Positions 1 through 11,602 of a stretch of 64,000 nucleotides of DNA are shown piece by piece. The translations under genes were made by a program, and so were the position numbers. How positions within the stretch are numbered: position 1 is the stretch's first letter; each line of letters starts with the position of its first letter. The DNA comes from Blasia pusilla. Taxonomy: Eukaryota > Marchantiophyta > Marchantiopsida > Blasiales. The notes below the pieces were generated by a model. The model was not told where the DNA came from. It saw only the letters and a list, made by a program, of their open reading frames with translations, and ran no database searches. Location: contig CM114272.1 of NCBI GenBank assembly GCA_050084515.1, positions 372,001 to 436,000 on the forward strand, read 5' to 3'.

Positions 1-1160
1 CTCTCCCTTTTTTCGCAAAAGCCGGTTCTCCCAAGCTATGTGCTCTCAGGACATATTTTTTCTGTCCCTTCAGGCTAGGCTGTTGTGGCTGATTTTTGGG
101 GTCTCACCTCATTCAGAGTTTTCCCAGAGCTTATTGCTTAGTAGGAGCGATCCCGATGTCTTCTCGCTTTGTTTTCTCTGTCGCGTTTTCAGAGGCTATT
201 GTTTTCTTGGAATGTTGAGTTTTCCGAGCTTACCTAATTGGTTTATGGTGATCTAAAAATCTCTTGTCTTGCTGGTCGATCTTAGGTGACCATGTGGGCT
301 ACTAGGATTTCACAGATCTGTTGAGAGAGCGAGTAATTCGCTCTAGAGATAACTATTTGCATTGTAGACAGGAAGGAGTACACGCAAAGAGATGGTGAAT
401 AGATAGCTTTACATGATACAAGTGAAAAGATTACAATTAACATTGAAGGAAACACACACTTGCATTGATCTCCTTCTTTTCCTAGCTAGCTTGAGATGCA
501 ACGTCCCTTGTCTACTCCTACTCGAACTACTAGTAGAATCCTCTTGTACTACAACTCAAAATAAACTTCCATATGTTCAAGACTTCTCATTGGTTGTGGA
601 ATGTACTCTTCTGAGCTAACACTATGCTTTCTTTTGCTCCATTGAGCATCCTCTTTTGAAGGACGTCTCGATTTTGACTTAACTTGAAACTCAATAGATT
701 CGACAAGTTCTTGGAGCTGCTGTCTAGCTCAATTATGGGATGGTTTTGTGGAGGGCATGGAATCTCTCTTAGCATCACCAAAACCTGGCTCGCTTTCATA
801 ACCCAACCTAGTATCCCATTCTGGTTCGAGATGGACTCTTTCGATCATCCGGCTCGATTGCAACTTGATTGGATTAGAAGGTGTAGTATCTGCAGGCTTT
901 ATTCCATAGTGTTTCTTCAAGATGGATGGGTGAGCTTATTTTTTCATTGTAGCTTTTCTCTTGGCTTGTGTGGACTTCATAGCGGTATGTCTTTGAGTCA
1001 TACTTGAACTTTCTTCCGTTTTGTACAATCAAGTAAGTTGTCAGTTGTCTTACCATGTGGTGTTTAACTTTGGCACGTTTCAAAGAAAGCACTGAAGGAG
1101 AGTTGCAAGTCTGAAGACAAAGGGGATTTTTTAGATTATAACTTACGATGATGAAGGGGT
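1..1160. other. Unrecognised AT-rich DNA with a coding-like minus-strand trace
   Basis: No intact gene is recognised. The minus strand from about 1010 down to 590 reads like decayed coding sequence in shifting frames: a stretch with TAMKSTQAK near 960-1000, then an acidic segment containing LEPEWDTRLGYESEPGFGD near 780-850. A related TAMKSTQAK stretch recurs on the minus strand at about 34,680, inside the large Helitron, so this may be a fragment of a repeated or captured gene. Function is unknown. Confidence 0.25.
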
Positions 1161-1170
1161 CCTATATGCT

Positions 1171-1528
1171 TCTCCTTGTGTATTCTTGCCAACACATGTA
1201 AACTCGATGAGTAGACTAGTTGTGCAACCGTGCTCCGAGTGTAAATGGATATGACAGATGTCTATGATAGCACTGTAGCACTATGAATATTATGAAGCGC
1301 ACATGTGTATACTTTTTGAAACTCTTAAAAAAAATGCAAATTTCAGTTGTTGACTTTTTCTCCTTGTGAGCATTCTTGCCAGCACATGTAAGTGTAGAAC
1401 ATCATTAGAAATGTAGAAATAGCAGTAAATTGATAGGGTTGTAGCAATAGCATTATGAAAAGTATGAAGCACCGTTGTATACCTGTATAAAACTTTGGAA
1501 GTCTAATAAAAAAATGCAAATTTCAACT
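1171..1528. repeat. Diverged tandem duplication, period about 188 bp
   Basis: Two adjacent copies start at 1171 and 1359. Each begins with CTCCTTGTG, continues through a CTTGCCAACACATGTAA-like block (second copy CTTGCCAGCACATGTAA), has a TATGAAGC block, and ends in an A-run followed by ATGCAAATTTCA. The copies are clearly diverged. I see no coding capacity. The 270 bases between this repeat and the CACTA left end hold nothing recognisable. Confidence 0.7.
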
Positions 1529-1819
1529 ACTGATTCTGCTGGCTCTGTGACTTGCTAAACAATGCGACACCGTATTGCTTCTGGAAGATGTTTAAATACA
1601 TGCCTTTATGTACCCCCAAAGTGGCAAAGAACCCAAAAGTCAAATTAGATTAGCCAAGGATTAGGACTCTAACTGCCACCTAAGCACAAATTAGATTTGA
1701 TTAGGATCCTAATTAACACCAATTTGATGTGGTTAGGTGAAAACAGATATAAAAGATTTTAATGGTAAAATGGAAGTTCCTTGTACTCTCAGCTTATACG
1801 TGTATCACTCGAACAAATT

Positions 1820-2480
1820 GCGTAGTATCTGACTCTAATAAATGACTAGGTTGAGTCATTGTTCACAGTAAATGACTCACGATGACTCATAACCACTAGA
1901 GTCATATAAACCAAGTCATATACAAGATATGACTCTCACGACCTGATTGGTAAATGACTCAAGTAATTAGATACTGAGTCATTGATATATGACTAAGATG
2001 GCACTTGTGAGTGACACGTCATAGTGCCAAGTTGGCGTATGACATGGCAATAAGAAATGATATGCAAAATGAGCATCAATTGTTGGATTGCCACGTGTCA
2101 TACTTGGGAACGCTGGATTTCTTAGGCTCAATCAGATGATGATATGTGTAATGATATGAATGAATGACAGAGTGATACGTGGTTGAAATAACTGAGTCAT
2201 ACGTACCAACTGCGTCATTTCCTATTACTACATGAGTTATTAATTATGACTAGGTGGGTTCGCAATTACGATTATTTCAGTCACCTTAAATATAGTATAG
2301 TCATATTTTACAACTAAGTGAGACATCATATTGATGGTTTGAGTCATTTATCTCGAGTCATTTTTCCTAGCCATTTGAGTCATAGTGGTTATTGTATGAG
2401 TTATTAACATGACTAGATTAGTCATTTTTATGACCACTACATCATATTTTGGCCTCTGAGTTATTTGACATATTTTATTA
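1820..2480. repeat. Left subterminal array of TGACTC/GAGTCA motifs
   Basis: Short words TGACTC, GAGTCAT and TAGTCAT recur at irregular spacing on both strands, densest at 1830-1990 and 2190-2460. Their mirror is the right subterminal region at 8070-8240. In CACTA elements such arrays bind the element's own regulatory protein; that role here is inferred. The core also matches a bZIP-type TGAGTCA site, which may be coincidence. Confidence 0.75.
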
Positions 2481-2989
2481 GTCATTCACCCTACTCTATC
2501 AGTTGTGTTTTATTACTAGATCAAATATTATGTTCATAGTTTGTCATTGATCCTCCTAGTAATTGTGAAATCAGAGAAGTTACTTTGGTAACTAGGTGGT
2601 GGCCATCTAAGTAACATTATCCTCTTAACATAAAAACTGAGATTCTCTCAGATCCAACAAGGAGTAATGTGTGAATACAAGTAGCATATACACTGGTGAG
2701 GATAGAGAAAATCTCAATCTGAAGTTCTAGAAGAGGGAAATATATCAAGCAAGTAATTCTTGGGTACATGCCAATTACAATGAATACTAGAAACTACATA
2801 TATATCACAATCAAACCATTCTCTAATTCATGAAACCAAAATATAGATGATTGATTGTATGGCGGAATCAAAGTGTTTACATGTGAACAAGATGCAGGAA
2901 AGAACCAAGAGCATATGGAAGCCAAAATTCAAAAAAATGACCCGATGGAATCATTGTTTAAGCTTTCACAAAATCCAAAGATCCTAATG

Positions 2990-4611
2990 AACTAGTTTCT
3001 TCAAATTCAACTCTGGCCAAATGATTGAAGTTCCAACTGCATCTCCAAGTGTGAGTTGAGTAGGTTTGTCCATTGTATTTGGCTCCCATAGTTGGTAATC
3101 TCGTTAGAAAGTCTCTTCAATCTCTATATTTCTTCAAGAGCCTTTGCTCGGGTGGATTCTTCATCAGCTTCTTTTGCTGAGACTTCTAGCATCTTAAGAA
3201 CTTCAATCTCAAATACTGAAATCTTGGAAATAGAGTCTTTCATGCCAGATACCCTTGCCTCCATGCCTCCAGCAATAATGTTATCAAGTCACAGCCAAAA
3301 AGTCCTAGGTTGGTGCACTTGAACTAATCCAAGACCAATATCCTTCCCATGGAACTTGTCTCGTCCACTCAAGCCCAAAACTATTCCATGACTCAAAATA
3401 TTCCGGATGAGTTTTCGCTGTGTGAGATGTACTTCAACTCCCAAATGGAGCTACATACATACCAATTCAAAACAGAAAATTAATGGTGAATATAAGAACA
3501 TTATAACAATTGATAAATAAGTATATTCTCATTCATTACCTTGGTAAAGGTCCAACCATCTATTGATAAAGTCCTTGAAAAGTTGACAAGCCCCACCTGA
3601 TTGGGTACCAGAAATAAGAATAAAAACAACAACTTCTCCATTGTTGTCACATATCTACGAAAACACACATGAAATATCTTTGCAGAAAGTGAAAGCTTTA
3701 TTAATTTACCCTCTTCTTCTTACGGTTTAGCACTTTTGGGTCGCACTCGTACTCACTATCCACACTTGCAACCATCTCGATGATTGCCTTCATCTTCTTC
3801 TTGATCTTGGGTGAAGCGTGTATGTCCACTTTTGCTTCATATATAGAACATTAAACTTCAAAGAGATTAGTATATGGAACACTATTATCACTTGAGAAAA
3901 TTCTCACTTTCATCACTCATAAACACATAAGTTTATTGAATTGGTTGCTATTGTCATACAAGCAATTTGCTTCTGTTGTTGACATGTACTTCAACATTCC
4001 TATATCTCAACAAGTGCAAATAAAAGAAATAAGACATAGACTAGAAATAAAATAGAGTTGAGATATGCACCCTAGGATATTGTAATATTCAACCTTTGTC
4101 AATGGTGGGTATGATCAATCTTCTCTTTACTTGCACAAGAGCAATAGAGAAAAGGAATACGAATGCCAACACAATTTGGTATAGTCTTAGTGAGCTCAGT
4201 GAGTAATCACTCACCATAATCCAACTTGAAATCGTCATTGCTAAAAAACAAGGAATTAAACTGAATGATTACGTACCATACCCTATTTTTGTCCTCCAAA
4301 ACACATATCTTTGTGATCAACAAGTTAATCAAAACCTTGGCACCTGAAATCCATTACAAGAATCAATAGATTTGGTTAAACCTTGTAACAATGTTGTGAA
4401 CTTTAGCCCTTTGAGTTTCCCTTCAACCCTATGAAGAGAAAGATAAGTACCCCCTTTGCATTAGGTCACCAAAGGGAAATTGAAATTGGGAGGTCATCGA
4501 TGGTTTCATGATAATATCTATTTGGATATCCAATACAAATAACAAAAAGACAATAGACTTCACACAACATGTATCGAGGTTTCCTAACCATACAACTTTC
4601 CTAAAATGCAT
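2990..4611 (-). pseudogene. Coding-like exon traces inside the CACTA element
   Basis: On the minus strand at about 3330-3000 a charged helical stretch can be read in patches, including SAKEADEESTRAKALEEI, preceded by GRDKFHGKDIGLG. A second 60-residue frame lies at 4429-4611. Pieces are separated by AT-rich, intron-like DNA. They lie downstream of, and on the same strand as, the PHD-finger fragment at 5458-6146, so they may be later exons of the same captured gene. The family was not recognised. Confidence 0.3.
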
Positions 4612-5457
4612 GTTTGCCTAAACATACTACTGCAGACGAGAGAAAATCACTGTGGAGGAGAGGGATAGAGCAAAGAGCTTGTCAAGTGCCTATAATATAG
4701 TTTTTTCAACACTATCCTTTTGGCCAACCATTTTAACTCCTTCGCACGTGTCACCCATTCAGTAGACTCCATTAGCTACATGGTTCACAACATACATCTG
4801 TAATCTATGAAACCAGATACATATAACCACTCTACAATTTTTTCTAAGCCAAGGTATAGTAACAATGGGCCCATAAGATTGTGGTCCAAGTAGGGTATGG
4901 ATTATGCGAGGGTAGATAAGCATCCTTGTAAAAAAATGATCTTATACAATTTCTTATAAGGAAATAAATGGTCATCATCATAACCACTTGGGAGAGGCAA
5001 AACGTTGACAATATGAATTTGGCTATTGCCATGGGAATGGTTTATCGTGATGGACTACCTAGCTTATAAGGTGTAGTTTCATAATTGGAGATGAGAACAA
5101 ATTTCGAATGAATATAATATTTCATGTGCAAAGAGGCATATCCTAATCAAGAGACTATTCACTAAAATTTTTTAGCAACCACCACGATGATTATTCTGTG
5201 CTGAAAAAAGTGTCGATTTGAAAATCGACTTGATATTATATAGTTTTGCAATTGTGGCCGTTGATTCAAAGGATATGAGTGTCATTTTCAAAATCAGAGG
5301 ATAGGTAACGATGAGTCCCTAGATGAAGTCATACCACCTACCTAGTATGTTTAGAGGCTCAACCCTCTTTGTATCAAAAGTGGCTACCGTGCAAACTCTA
5401 CCTAAACGCCAGGAGATTTTGTTCAAACACGGTGAATCCCATCTCACCACTTGAAAA

Positions 5458-6146
5458 TCAAATCCATGAAATATAGTCTCTCAAAGGAGTCTGAAGTGTA
5501 GGATCAACTTTGTGGTGGTGGTAATAAACCCACCACCTATCCTTGCCACATGTAACATGGTCATAAATAATCATATCACATGCATAACCCTTGTTCATTA
5601 CTTTGTTCAAGCAAGTCCATTGCCATGCAATCAGACACCTAGGACAATACACCATGTCCTCCCAGAACTCCTCATTGTACTTATGGCATTGTGGCCAATA
5701 ATGCATGGGGCATGACTCCATTTCCGGAGGCAAAAAAGTAAAACCAAAAAACCTCACACAATAGGTATATGATCACTGTCTCACATGGAGCTCCGATTCC
5801 TCACTCTTTGCAAAAGTTCCCTAGATACCACACTTGGCACACTTGGCCGTCTTCTTCACATAGTCTGGGCAAAGCCACTCCCTTTGTGGTTAGGTGGAAG
5901 ATCTACCCCAGGACAAGCATTTTCTATAGCCCCCGCTGATCTTGCAGTTGTGTGGAAATATTTGGCATAAGGCCCGTCGCAAACAACCAACTCCTCCCCA
6001 TCCTCACACATTGTACAAATGTGGGCTGCCTTCTTGTGAATCTGGAGTGCATTGTATGGCGCTAAACAACTCACCTTGGGGGCTTTCTTGGCCTGTAGCT
6101 TCGAGCGCACCATCCTTGGACTCTCTTCAAAGTTATCTGTATACAA
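5458..6146 (-). pseudogene. PHD-finger gene fragment, EDM2-like, captured in a CACTA transposon
   Basis: Two minus-strand frames together resemble the Cys-rich PHD module of plant EDM2-type chromatin proteins. Frame 6146-5856 has CTMCEDGEELVVCDG followed by YFH, giving PHD ligands C44, C47, C56 and H65; the next expected Cys is Tyr60 (codon TAT). Frame 5757-5458 continues with CPMHYWPQCHKYNEEF, VYCPRCLIAW and a tail ending in TPLRDYI, like the segment after the second PHD finger of EDM2. Stops and frame changes separate the pieces and several ligands are lost. EDM2-family proteins act in the nucleus on heterochromatin and transcript processing; this copy is broken. The EDM2 link comes from remembered motifs. 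Confidence 0.55.
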
Positions 6147-6909
6147 ACCAAAACAAAAGTCAAACGTAGTGCAAGACGAAGCTTATGGAAGAAAGAGGCG
6201 AGGGAAAGATTATATCACTAGTAATGAATTGTGCGTGAATAATAGTATCTTTCAAAGAGGAAAAATAACCGTCTCTAGTGTATACATTTATACGATGATA
6301 ATACGGAAAAACACTTGAAAGTGTCGGACGCGTATAAATGACCAAGTCCTTGTACGCAGTCTGTGACAATATCACCAAGAAAAAATCACTACAAACATCC
6401 AAAATTAGTTATTATGCATACACAATTTACATCGTCCTATTGATTGATATTATCTTTATGTCACATGTATCTTGGGGCAGACTACTTAAATTCTTATTTG
6501 TGATGTAATCGCAAAATGTCTTCGGATTTTCTGATTGTTTGTCATTTTAATTTTTATAGTTTATATCAGACTTATCTATTTTAGGGTGTGGAAACCCTTG
6601 ACAAAGTGCCTAATGCTCACAATTGCAAGACCCTCCGATTAGGTGCGTTTCAAGTATTTGAGAGGTATACAAGAATGACACCCGAAAATATGAACACCAT
6701 ATTCATAACAACACCTTGCAGTATCTTGCAGTATCCATTCATCATGCATTTTTAATGTCATTCCCATACTTGCCCATATATTAACATCACGTATGTTTTG
6801 AGTTCATAATCATAGTGTCCAATTTATGAGTGTGTCTGGACTAAGCCTATTTTGAGTTAGTCTACAAAATTACTCTATGGAAAATTTAGAAGGAAGAAAG
6901 TCCAAAAAA

Positions 6910-7714
6910 TCACTCTCCCTTGAAGGTGAAACCAATAGGCTCATCAGGCAATGCAAGGGATCTATCCTGTGGTGGCCATGCATAATCACCACTACAGCAT
7001 GGGCACAATGTGTGATCACGTAGAATGTTGCCATCACACAATGTGCACCTGGTTAGGCATGTTGTGTCAGACCTCGGGTCAATGCTGGAAGTACACAAGG
7101 AACTTAATTGAGGACAATCCTATGTAGTAATCCGTATGGAGAGAGAGAGAGAGATGAGCATACTTGCACAGGAAGTTACGCCTTCCTCAATTCACCATAT
7201 TGTCTGGCTCAACAGATTTGGAGGCCCAACCTTAATGTAGCCAAAATCCCTAGTGGAAGAATGGGTAACGACTTTGTAAGATATACTACGTAGGACCAAA
7301 ATTGAAAAGGATTGGTATTGGACGGAGCATCGGGAGCAAATAGGGTGAGACATGTTTGCGACCACGATCTGTTTGCAGCTCGACACAACCAGTTTGGAGC
7401 CCGACCTCCAAAGCACCTCTAGAGTGGCTTCCTTAACTTGCAATCTCCCAATTTTCTTCAAATTGCACCTCGGACTCACCTCGGATCACAATAGCTGCCT
7501 TAAAAAAAAGTTCAAGTGGCCTCTCAATCTCCTCCTTTGCAATGTACGAATCTCTTCGTAGTCGTGGTGTCTCTATTTCCTCTCTTGCAATGCAGTCTAG
7601 GTCTCCTAGTCTCTCACTCTCCTCTCCCGTGTTGTTCCCACCTCCTCTTGGCTCCTCACCTCTTTTCTCGATCATGTGCTCGACTCTCTCTGGGGCTCTA
7701 ACCTCCCTTTCCAC
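6910..7714 (-). pseudogene. Possible 5' exons of the captured PHD gene
   Basis: Upstream on the same strand are a Glu/Arg-rich frame (7714-7433), a frame at 7479-7192 and a Cys-rich frame at 7098-6910 with RCTLCDGNILRDHTLCPCC, which could bind zinc. A GA microsatellite (about 7139-7154) lies between the last two. Their placement fits a 5' part of the PHD-finger gene, but no family was recognised and splice joins could not be proved. Confidence 0.3.
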
Positions 7715-8264
7715 CAGCCCTTACGATCCGTCTCACGTCCGCAATATGAAACCCTAAGAAAAAAATTATAAGATACATTTATAAAAGAGTCTTTCTGTGA
7801 GTCAAGTGAGCGCCATAGCGTATAGGTTAGGCACTCACCTTCGGCCTTGGAGACTCAGGTCTGACCCGACTAGAATTTATTTACTCACTACTGAGAATGC
7901 CCGTGCCATGCACCATCAAATTTTAAAATGATAAAAATAAAATATGTTTTAATTTTTGAATAGTAAAATATGTCAGATTATTTAGTCAACGACAATTATA
8001 AAATTATCATTAGATAGAAAAAGGAAAAAAATCAACCTTCTCCACTTCATTGTCTTTAATAAACATGCGTGTAGAAATGACTCAAATGACTGATAGAGTC
8101 ATGGGATATGACTTGTAGATAACTAAGTCATTTATACTACTATTTGAGTTCTTCACTTATGACTACTTGGGTTTTCTAAGTCATAAAAATGACTATACCA
8201 ATAGAGTCATACTTTTAGTTATTCATAATAGAGTCATAAAAACTATAGTTTCCTTCTAGTGTAT

Positions 8265-8800
8265 AAATTCAGAATAAAAAATGGCAGATTTTAAAGTGAT
8301 ACGTGACGCACGGAGAACTATCATTGAGAGATGCGTGTCACGTAGGGGATGCTCCATACCAAAATGCCCATCCTGTTTTAATAGTGTAGATTGCACAAAT
8401 ATAATTCTAAAGATTGTCCATAAATATGGGGAAGTCGCTTCTTTAGTGCAAGATAACGACATGTGGATCACATTGTATTGCAACCCCTCGTAGTAGAGGA
8501 TAACTCACAACCATTATTGCGCCCTCTAGCCGTGTTAGCCAATCATTCTTGCACTTGTTTGAATGAATTTGGGATTGATTTATCTGGCTATACAAGTAAA
8601 TCTTGCTCCCCCATCCTTCTATGAAAGGAGAAGACTTACTAAGTATTATGGAGAGAAAAGGACCTCTCAAGTCTAAGAAGACAAGCCTAACTAATATGCT
8701 AGACTTGTGGCTTTAAATCTATGCATATATACGCAGGGTAGCCCTAAATGTGGTCCACTCCTTACGGGTTTATAGATCCACTATTTTAACATTCCTTCTC
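8265..8800. other. No recognised gene between the CACTA and the copia remnant
   Basis: Short frames at 8281-8493 (+) and 8443-8670 (-) lack recognisable motifs. No clear long terminal repeat was found here, although the right-hand remnant implies that a copia 3' LTR might once have lain in this stretch. Confidence 0.3.
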
Positions 8801-8829
8801 CTTGGAAGGGCAACTCATCTTGATAGACT

Positions 8830-9303
8830 TCCACTGGTGCATATTTCTACAAGAAATGAATCTTGCTCTCGCAAATGGTTTTTTGAAGATATCTATTGCC
8901 ATTTTCTTTGTTGGACAATATTCGAGTTCAATTTCTCCTTTCCCCATGCACTACCTTATGAAGTGGTGTTGAATATCAAAGTATTGTGGTGGTCAAGAAT
9001 TTTTTGATTGTGGCTATTTTGTGTAGAGACTTGCGCCTATTAGAGCATGGGCAAATGCCCTTTGTTCTTGATTGTTGCTGGATTTTGCTCTCCCATATGC
9101 ATTCAATGCGGCTATTTACAGATTTTGAACATCATTGGTTTGTTCAACGTAAAGGGCCCACTACAAGGCCTCAATAGTTTGTTCCTTTTCAATCTATTGT
9201 TTTCCTCCCATAGGTGTAGATGCAAGGAATATTCTAGCTTCACCTCTACATACTCCATGCATAGTTCAAAGATCCACTCATGGATAAATAACCTTTGATT
9301 CAC
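8830..9303 (-). pseudogene. Ty1/copia polyprotein remnant, RNase H and C-terminal end
   Basis: Reading the minus strand at about 8983-8955 gives YFDIQHHFIR, matching the conserved HIDIRxHFIRE block near the C-terminus of Ty1/copia RNase H. At 8911-8858 follows KKMAIDIFKKPFARARF, matching the copia C-terminal block of the form xxADIFTKPLxRxxF. Upstream, a GSLNYA-like motif near 9270 resembles the end of the copia reverse transcriptase. Stops interrupt it and the spacing between motifs is shorter than in an intact element, so internal DNA has been lost. No paired LTR was identified. Confidence 0.6.
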
Positions 9304-10400
9304 TCTCTTCTAAGCCAGGATGAATTTGGTAAATTAGACTCTTCTAGGTATCCTGCATAAGAAAAATCCCAATTCAAAAAAGACCTCATAAGAGAAGTAA
9401 GGAGTGTAAATTGCCACAAGGAAAGTGTAATGAGTGACACAAGGAATGTCCTCATATCTGTTGGACTTTCAATTGTCGTTCTTGCATTCCTCTTCCCTTC
9501 TCTTTATTGTGGCTTCTATTCCATTTGTTGTTCCAGGTTAACCCTTAGCTTATTTCCTAACACCTTTTCTAGCTACTTTTGAATTCCCTCCCCTTTAGGC
9601 CCATTGGGATCCACCAAGAAGATCCCAAGCTCTTGATGTTGCCAATTGATGTGTATTCCAATCTCACATGGAAATACTTGCAAATGCTTTGGATGGCCAC
9701 TCCAAATTATCAATATGATGCTCATGTTGGTTGTTCCATTGCTTATGGCCACTTTGAACTTCATCCTTTCCTGTACGTGAAAGTGAAATAGAAGGGCTAG
9801 ACATAGCCAAACTCCCATCCTTCCCATGGCCTTCATCTATATCACCGCATACAAGATTTATTACATGTGGCGTCATCTCTTGCCTGCATGCTCTCTTCTC
9901 CTTAAATTGTTGTCTGAGCTTATCAAGCATCTCAACTATTGCATGTTGAGTTTCTACCACATCTCCACATTGATTTGAAGTGGCCCCTTAGGTACATTCC
10001 CATAATCACCATTTGTAGATGTACTTTCCTCCTTCTTCTTTTTGGCAATCTTCTAAGTAGACGTCTTGTCCCTTTGAAGCATCAGGAACTCCAATGGTTG
10101 AGGCTAAACATGCTTCTATAGAAGCTTTCAAAACTTTCCCCTTTTCATTTTTTGAGTTAATATTTTTTATTGCGGCTGATTCATGTGTGCATGTTACAAT
10201 GTCAATGTTATCCCCAAGATTCTTGGGTGCTTCATTTCATGCTTAGTATTTCAAACATGTATCATATTTCTATTTAGACAGAGTGTCTCCATACCTAGCC
10301 CTATTTAGCCGTCAGGATCCCTTGTACTCGGCCCACAAGCGATACAGACTATAGCACCAATAGCCAACAATATAATCATGGATGGAAAATCACTGTGAAA
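9304..10400 (-). other. Decayed coding-like DNA upstream of the copia remnant
   Basis: Minus-strand frames at 9960-9664 and 9836-9573 include a polar helical start (EMLDKLRQQFKEKRA) and could be remains of a gag-like or linker region. No zinc knuckle, protease or integrase signature is visible, so I do not assign it to the copia element with confidence. Confidence 0.25.
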
Positions 10401-11602
10401 AAGGACTTTAGTTGTTAGATCTCATAGAGCTAAACAATCAAAGTTGCACGGAAACAGACAAGCCCGGACATGTTGTCTGCCCTCCAAGCCCGCCACCCTA
10501 TGCGAGCCTCGCCATAGGCTCGGCCAGCCCAAATGCTCGGTACGGGCTTGGCGGACTTTGGAGTGGGAAGCAGGTTCCCGGGGACATGCTTGCACGGACA
10601 TATTTGTCCTAAGAACATACATAAGTTCGTGGACATGGATTTTTCATCCACTATTGTATACTCTATGCTCCATGAGAAACATATGGAGACCAATGGATTG
10701 TGCCTAAGCGTGATAAATATGCTCATCAATGCTCATCTTGTCAAATTCGTAAATTCAACAACATATTGGCAAACCTAATCCTAGATATCCATAATCTTGG
10801 TGGTCTTATTGAGAAATATTGATATTTGGGAACGGTTTCTCCAAAAACAGGTTAACCGATTATGGGATATCCCTTGGGGACCAGTTTACGGTATCCCAAT
10901 TTGACTAAAATTGGGATACAGTAATTTTGCCTTTGTTAATTTTTTTATCAATTTCCTATTGCCAATTAATTCCGGACCTTTTCGCGGCAAGAGGAAGATA
11001 ATGGATTCTGATGAATTCCCCCTCCATCCGCTGAAAATCACCCGGCTGGTAGCCATTTTCCAACACGTGTTGCTGGAGATCTACTTCAGCACGCCGCGTG
11101 GGCTCCTAAATACAAAAAGAGCTGTTCCGCGAGTCTCTTAGTCGGCCACTCGGCCCAGTTGTGTGGCAGCACCCCCTGGGAGCTCCGTTCTTGGCCCTTC
11201 CGTCAGCTGTCATCGCAAGAGACAGCCACGCCTTCAGAATTTGGAAGCGTGCACTCTGCTGCCGTGTCCATGACGGACTGATGGAATAAGACTTCCGCTA
11301 CTCCGTCCAACCAGATCCCCACACGCTCGCTGCCATCTTGTATCGTCTTCGACATGCGAGTGAATCATTTGCTTGGGCTTTTGAGCGGAGAATCGCCTTC
11401 GTGAACCCGAAGTGCGTGCCCTCCTTTGTTGAATTCCGAATTGACTTGCTCAACTTGAATCAGTTCCAGCAGAGTGCATTGTACGTTAAAGAGGAGGGAA
11501 TTCGAGTGATGCTGCGACGGACCGAGCTGATAAGAGACGGCGATATGGTGCAGTGAGCCTTGGTCTGAAGAAGTTTGAGAGATCGATCGGGGCTAACTTG
11601 CA
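10401..11602. other. GC-rich patch and probable PLAC8 gene upstream region
   Basis: A short GC-rich block at 10,440-10,610 stands out from AT-rich surroundings, with short frames on both strands that I do not recognise. A perfect hairpin lies at 10,891-10,919. From about 10,970 the composition becomes more balanced and leads to the PLAC8 start at 11,603. The 72-codon frame at 11,338-11,556 has no known motif and probably lies in the upstream region. Confidence 0.3.
10891..10919. repeat. Perfect 12-bp inverted repeat with 5-base loop
   Basis: GTATCCCAATTT at 10,891-10,902 is followed by GACTA and its exact reverse complement at 10,908-10,919. A related GGGATATCCC palindrome sits just upstream (about 10,864-10,873). 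It may be a cruciform-forming repeat or a MITE relic. Confidence 0.8.

Larger units (their letters stand above)
1806..8261. mobile_element. CACTA (En/Spm-type) DNA transposon with captured host gene fragments
   Basis: Left end CACTCGAACAAATTG at 1806 and right end, on the minus strand from 8261, CACTAGAAGGAAAC form imperfect terminal inverted repeats. The element is flanked by a 3-bp direct repeat TAT (1803-1805 and 8262-8264), the target duplication size of CACTA elements. Both subterminal regions (about 1830-2480 and 8070-8240) are packed with TGACTCA/GAGTCAT words in both orientations, like the transposase-binding arrays of this superfamily. Length is 6456 bp. No TNPD/Transposase_21-type gene was recognised inside; the visible coding traces are host-like, on the minus strand. 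I infer a non-autonomous, gene-carrying element. The left tip has CACTC instead of CACTA, probably decay. Confidence 0.85.

Noticed and set aside
1830-2480. TGAGTCA words as real bZIP regulatory sites
   Set aside because: Their density and mirror arrangement at both CACTA ends are explained better as subterminal transposon repeats.
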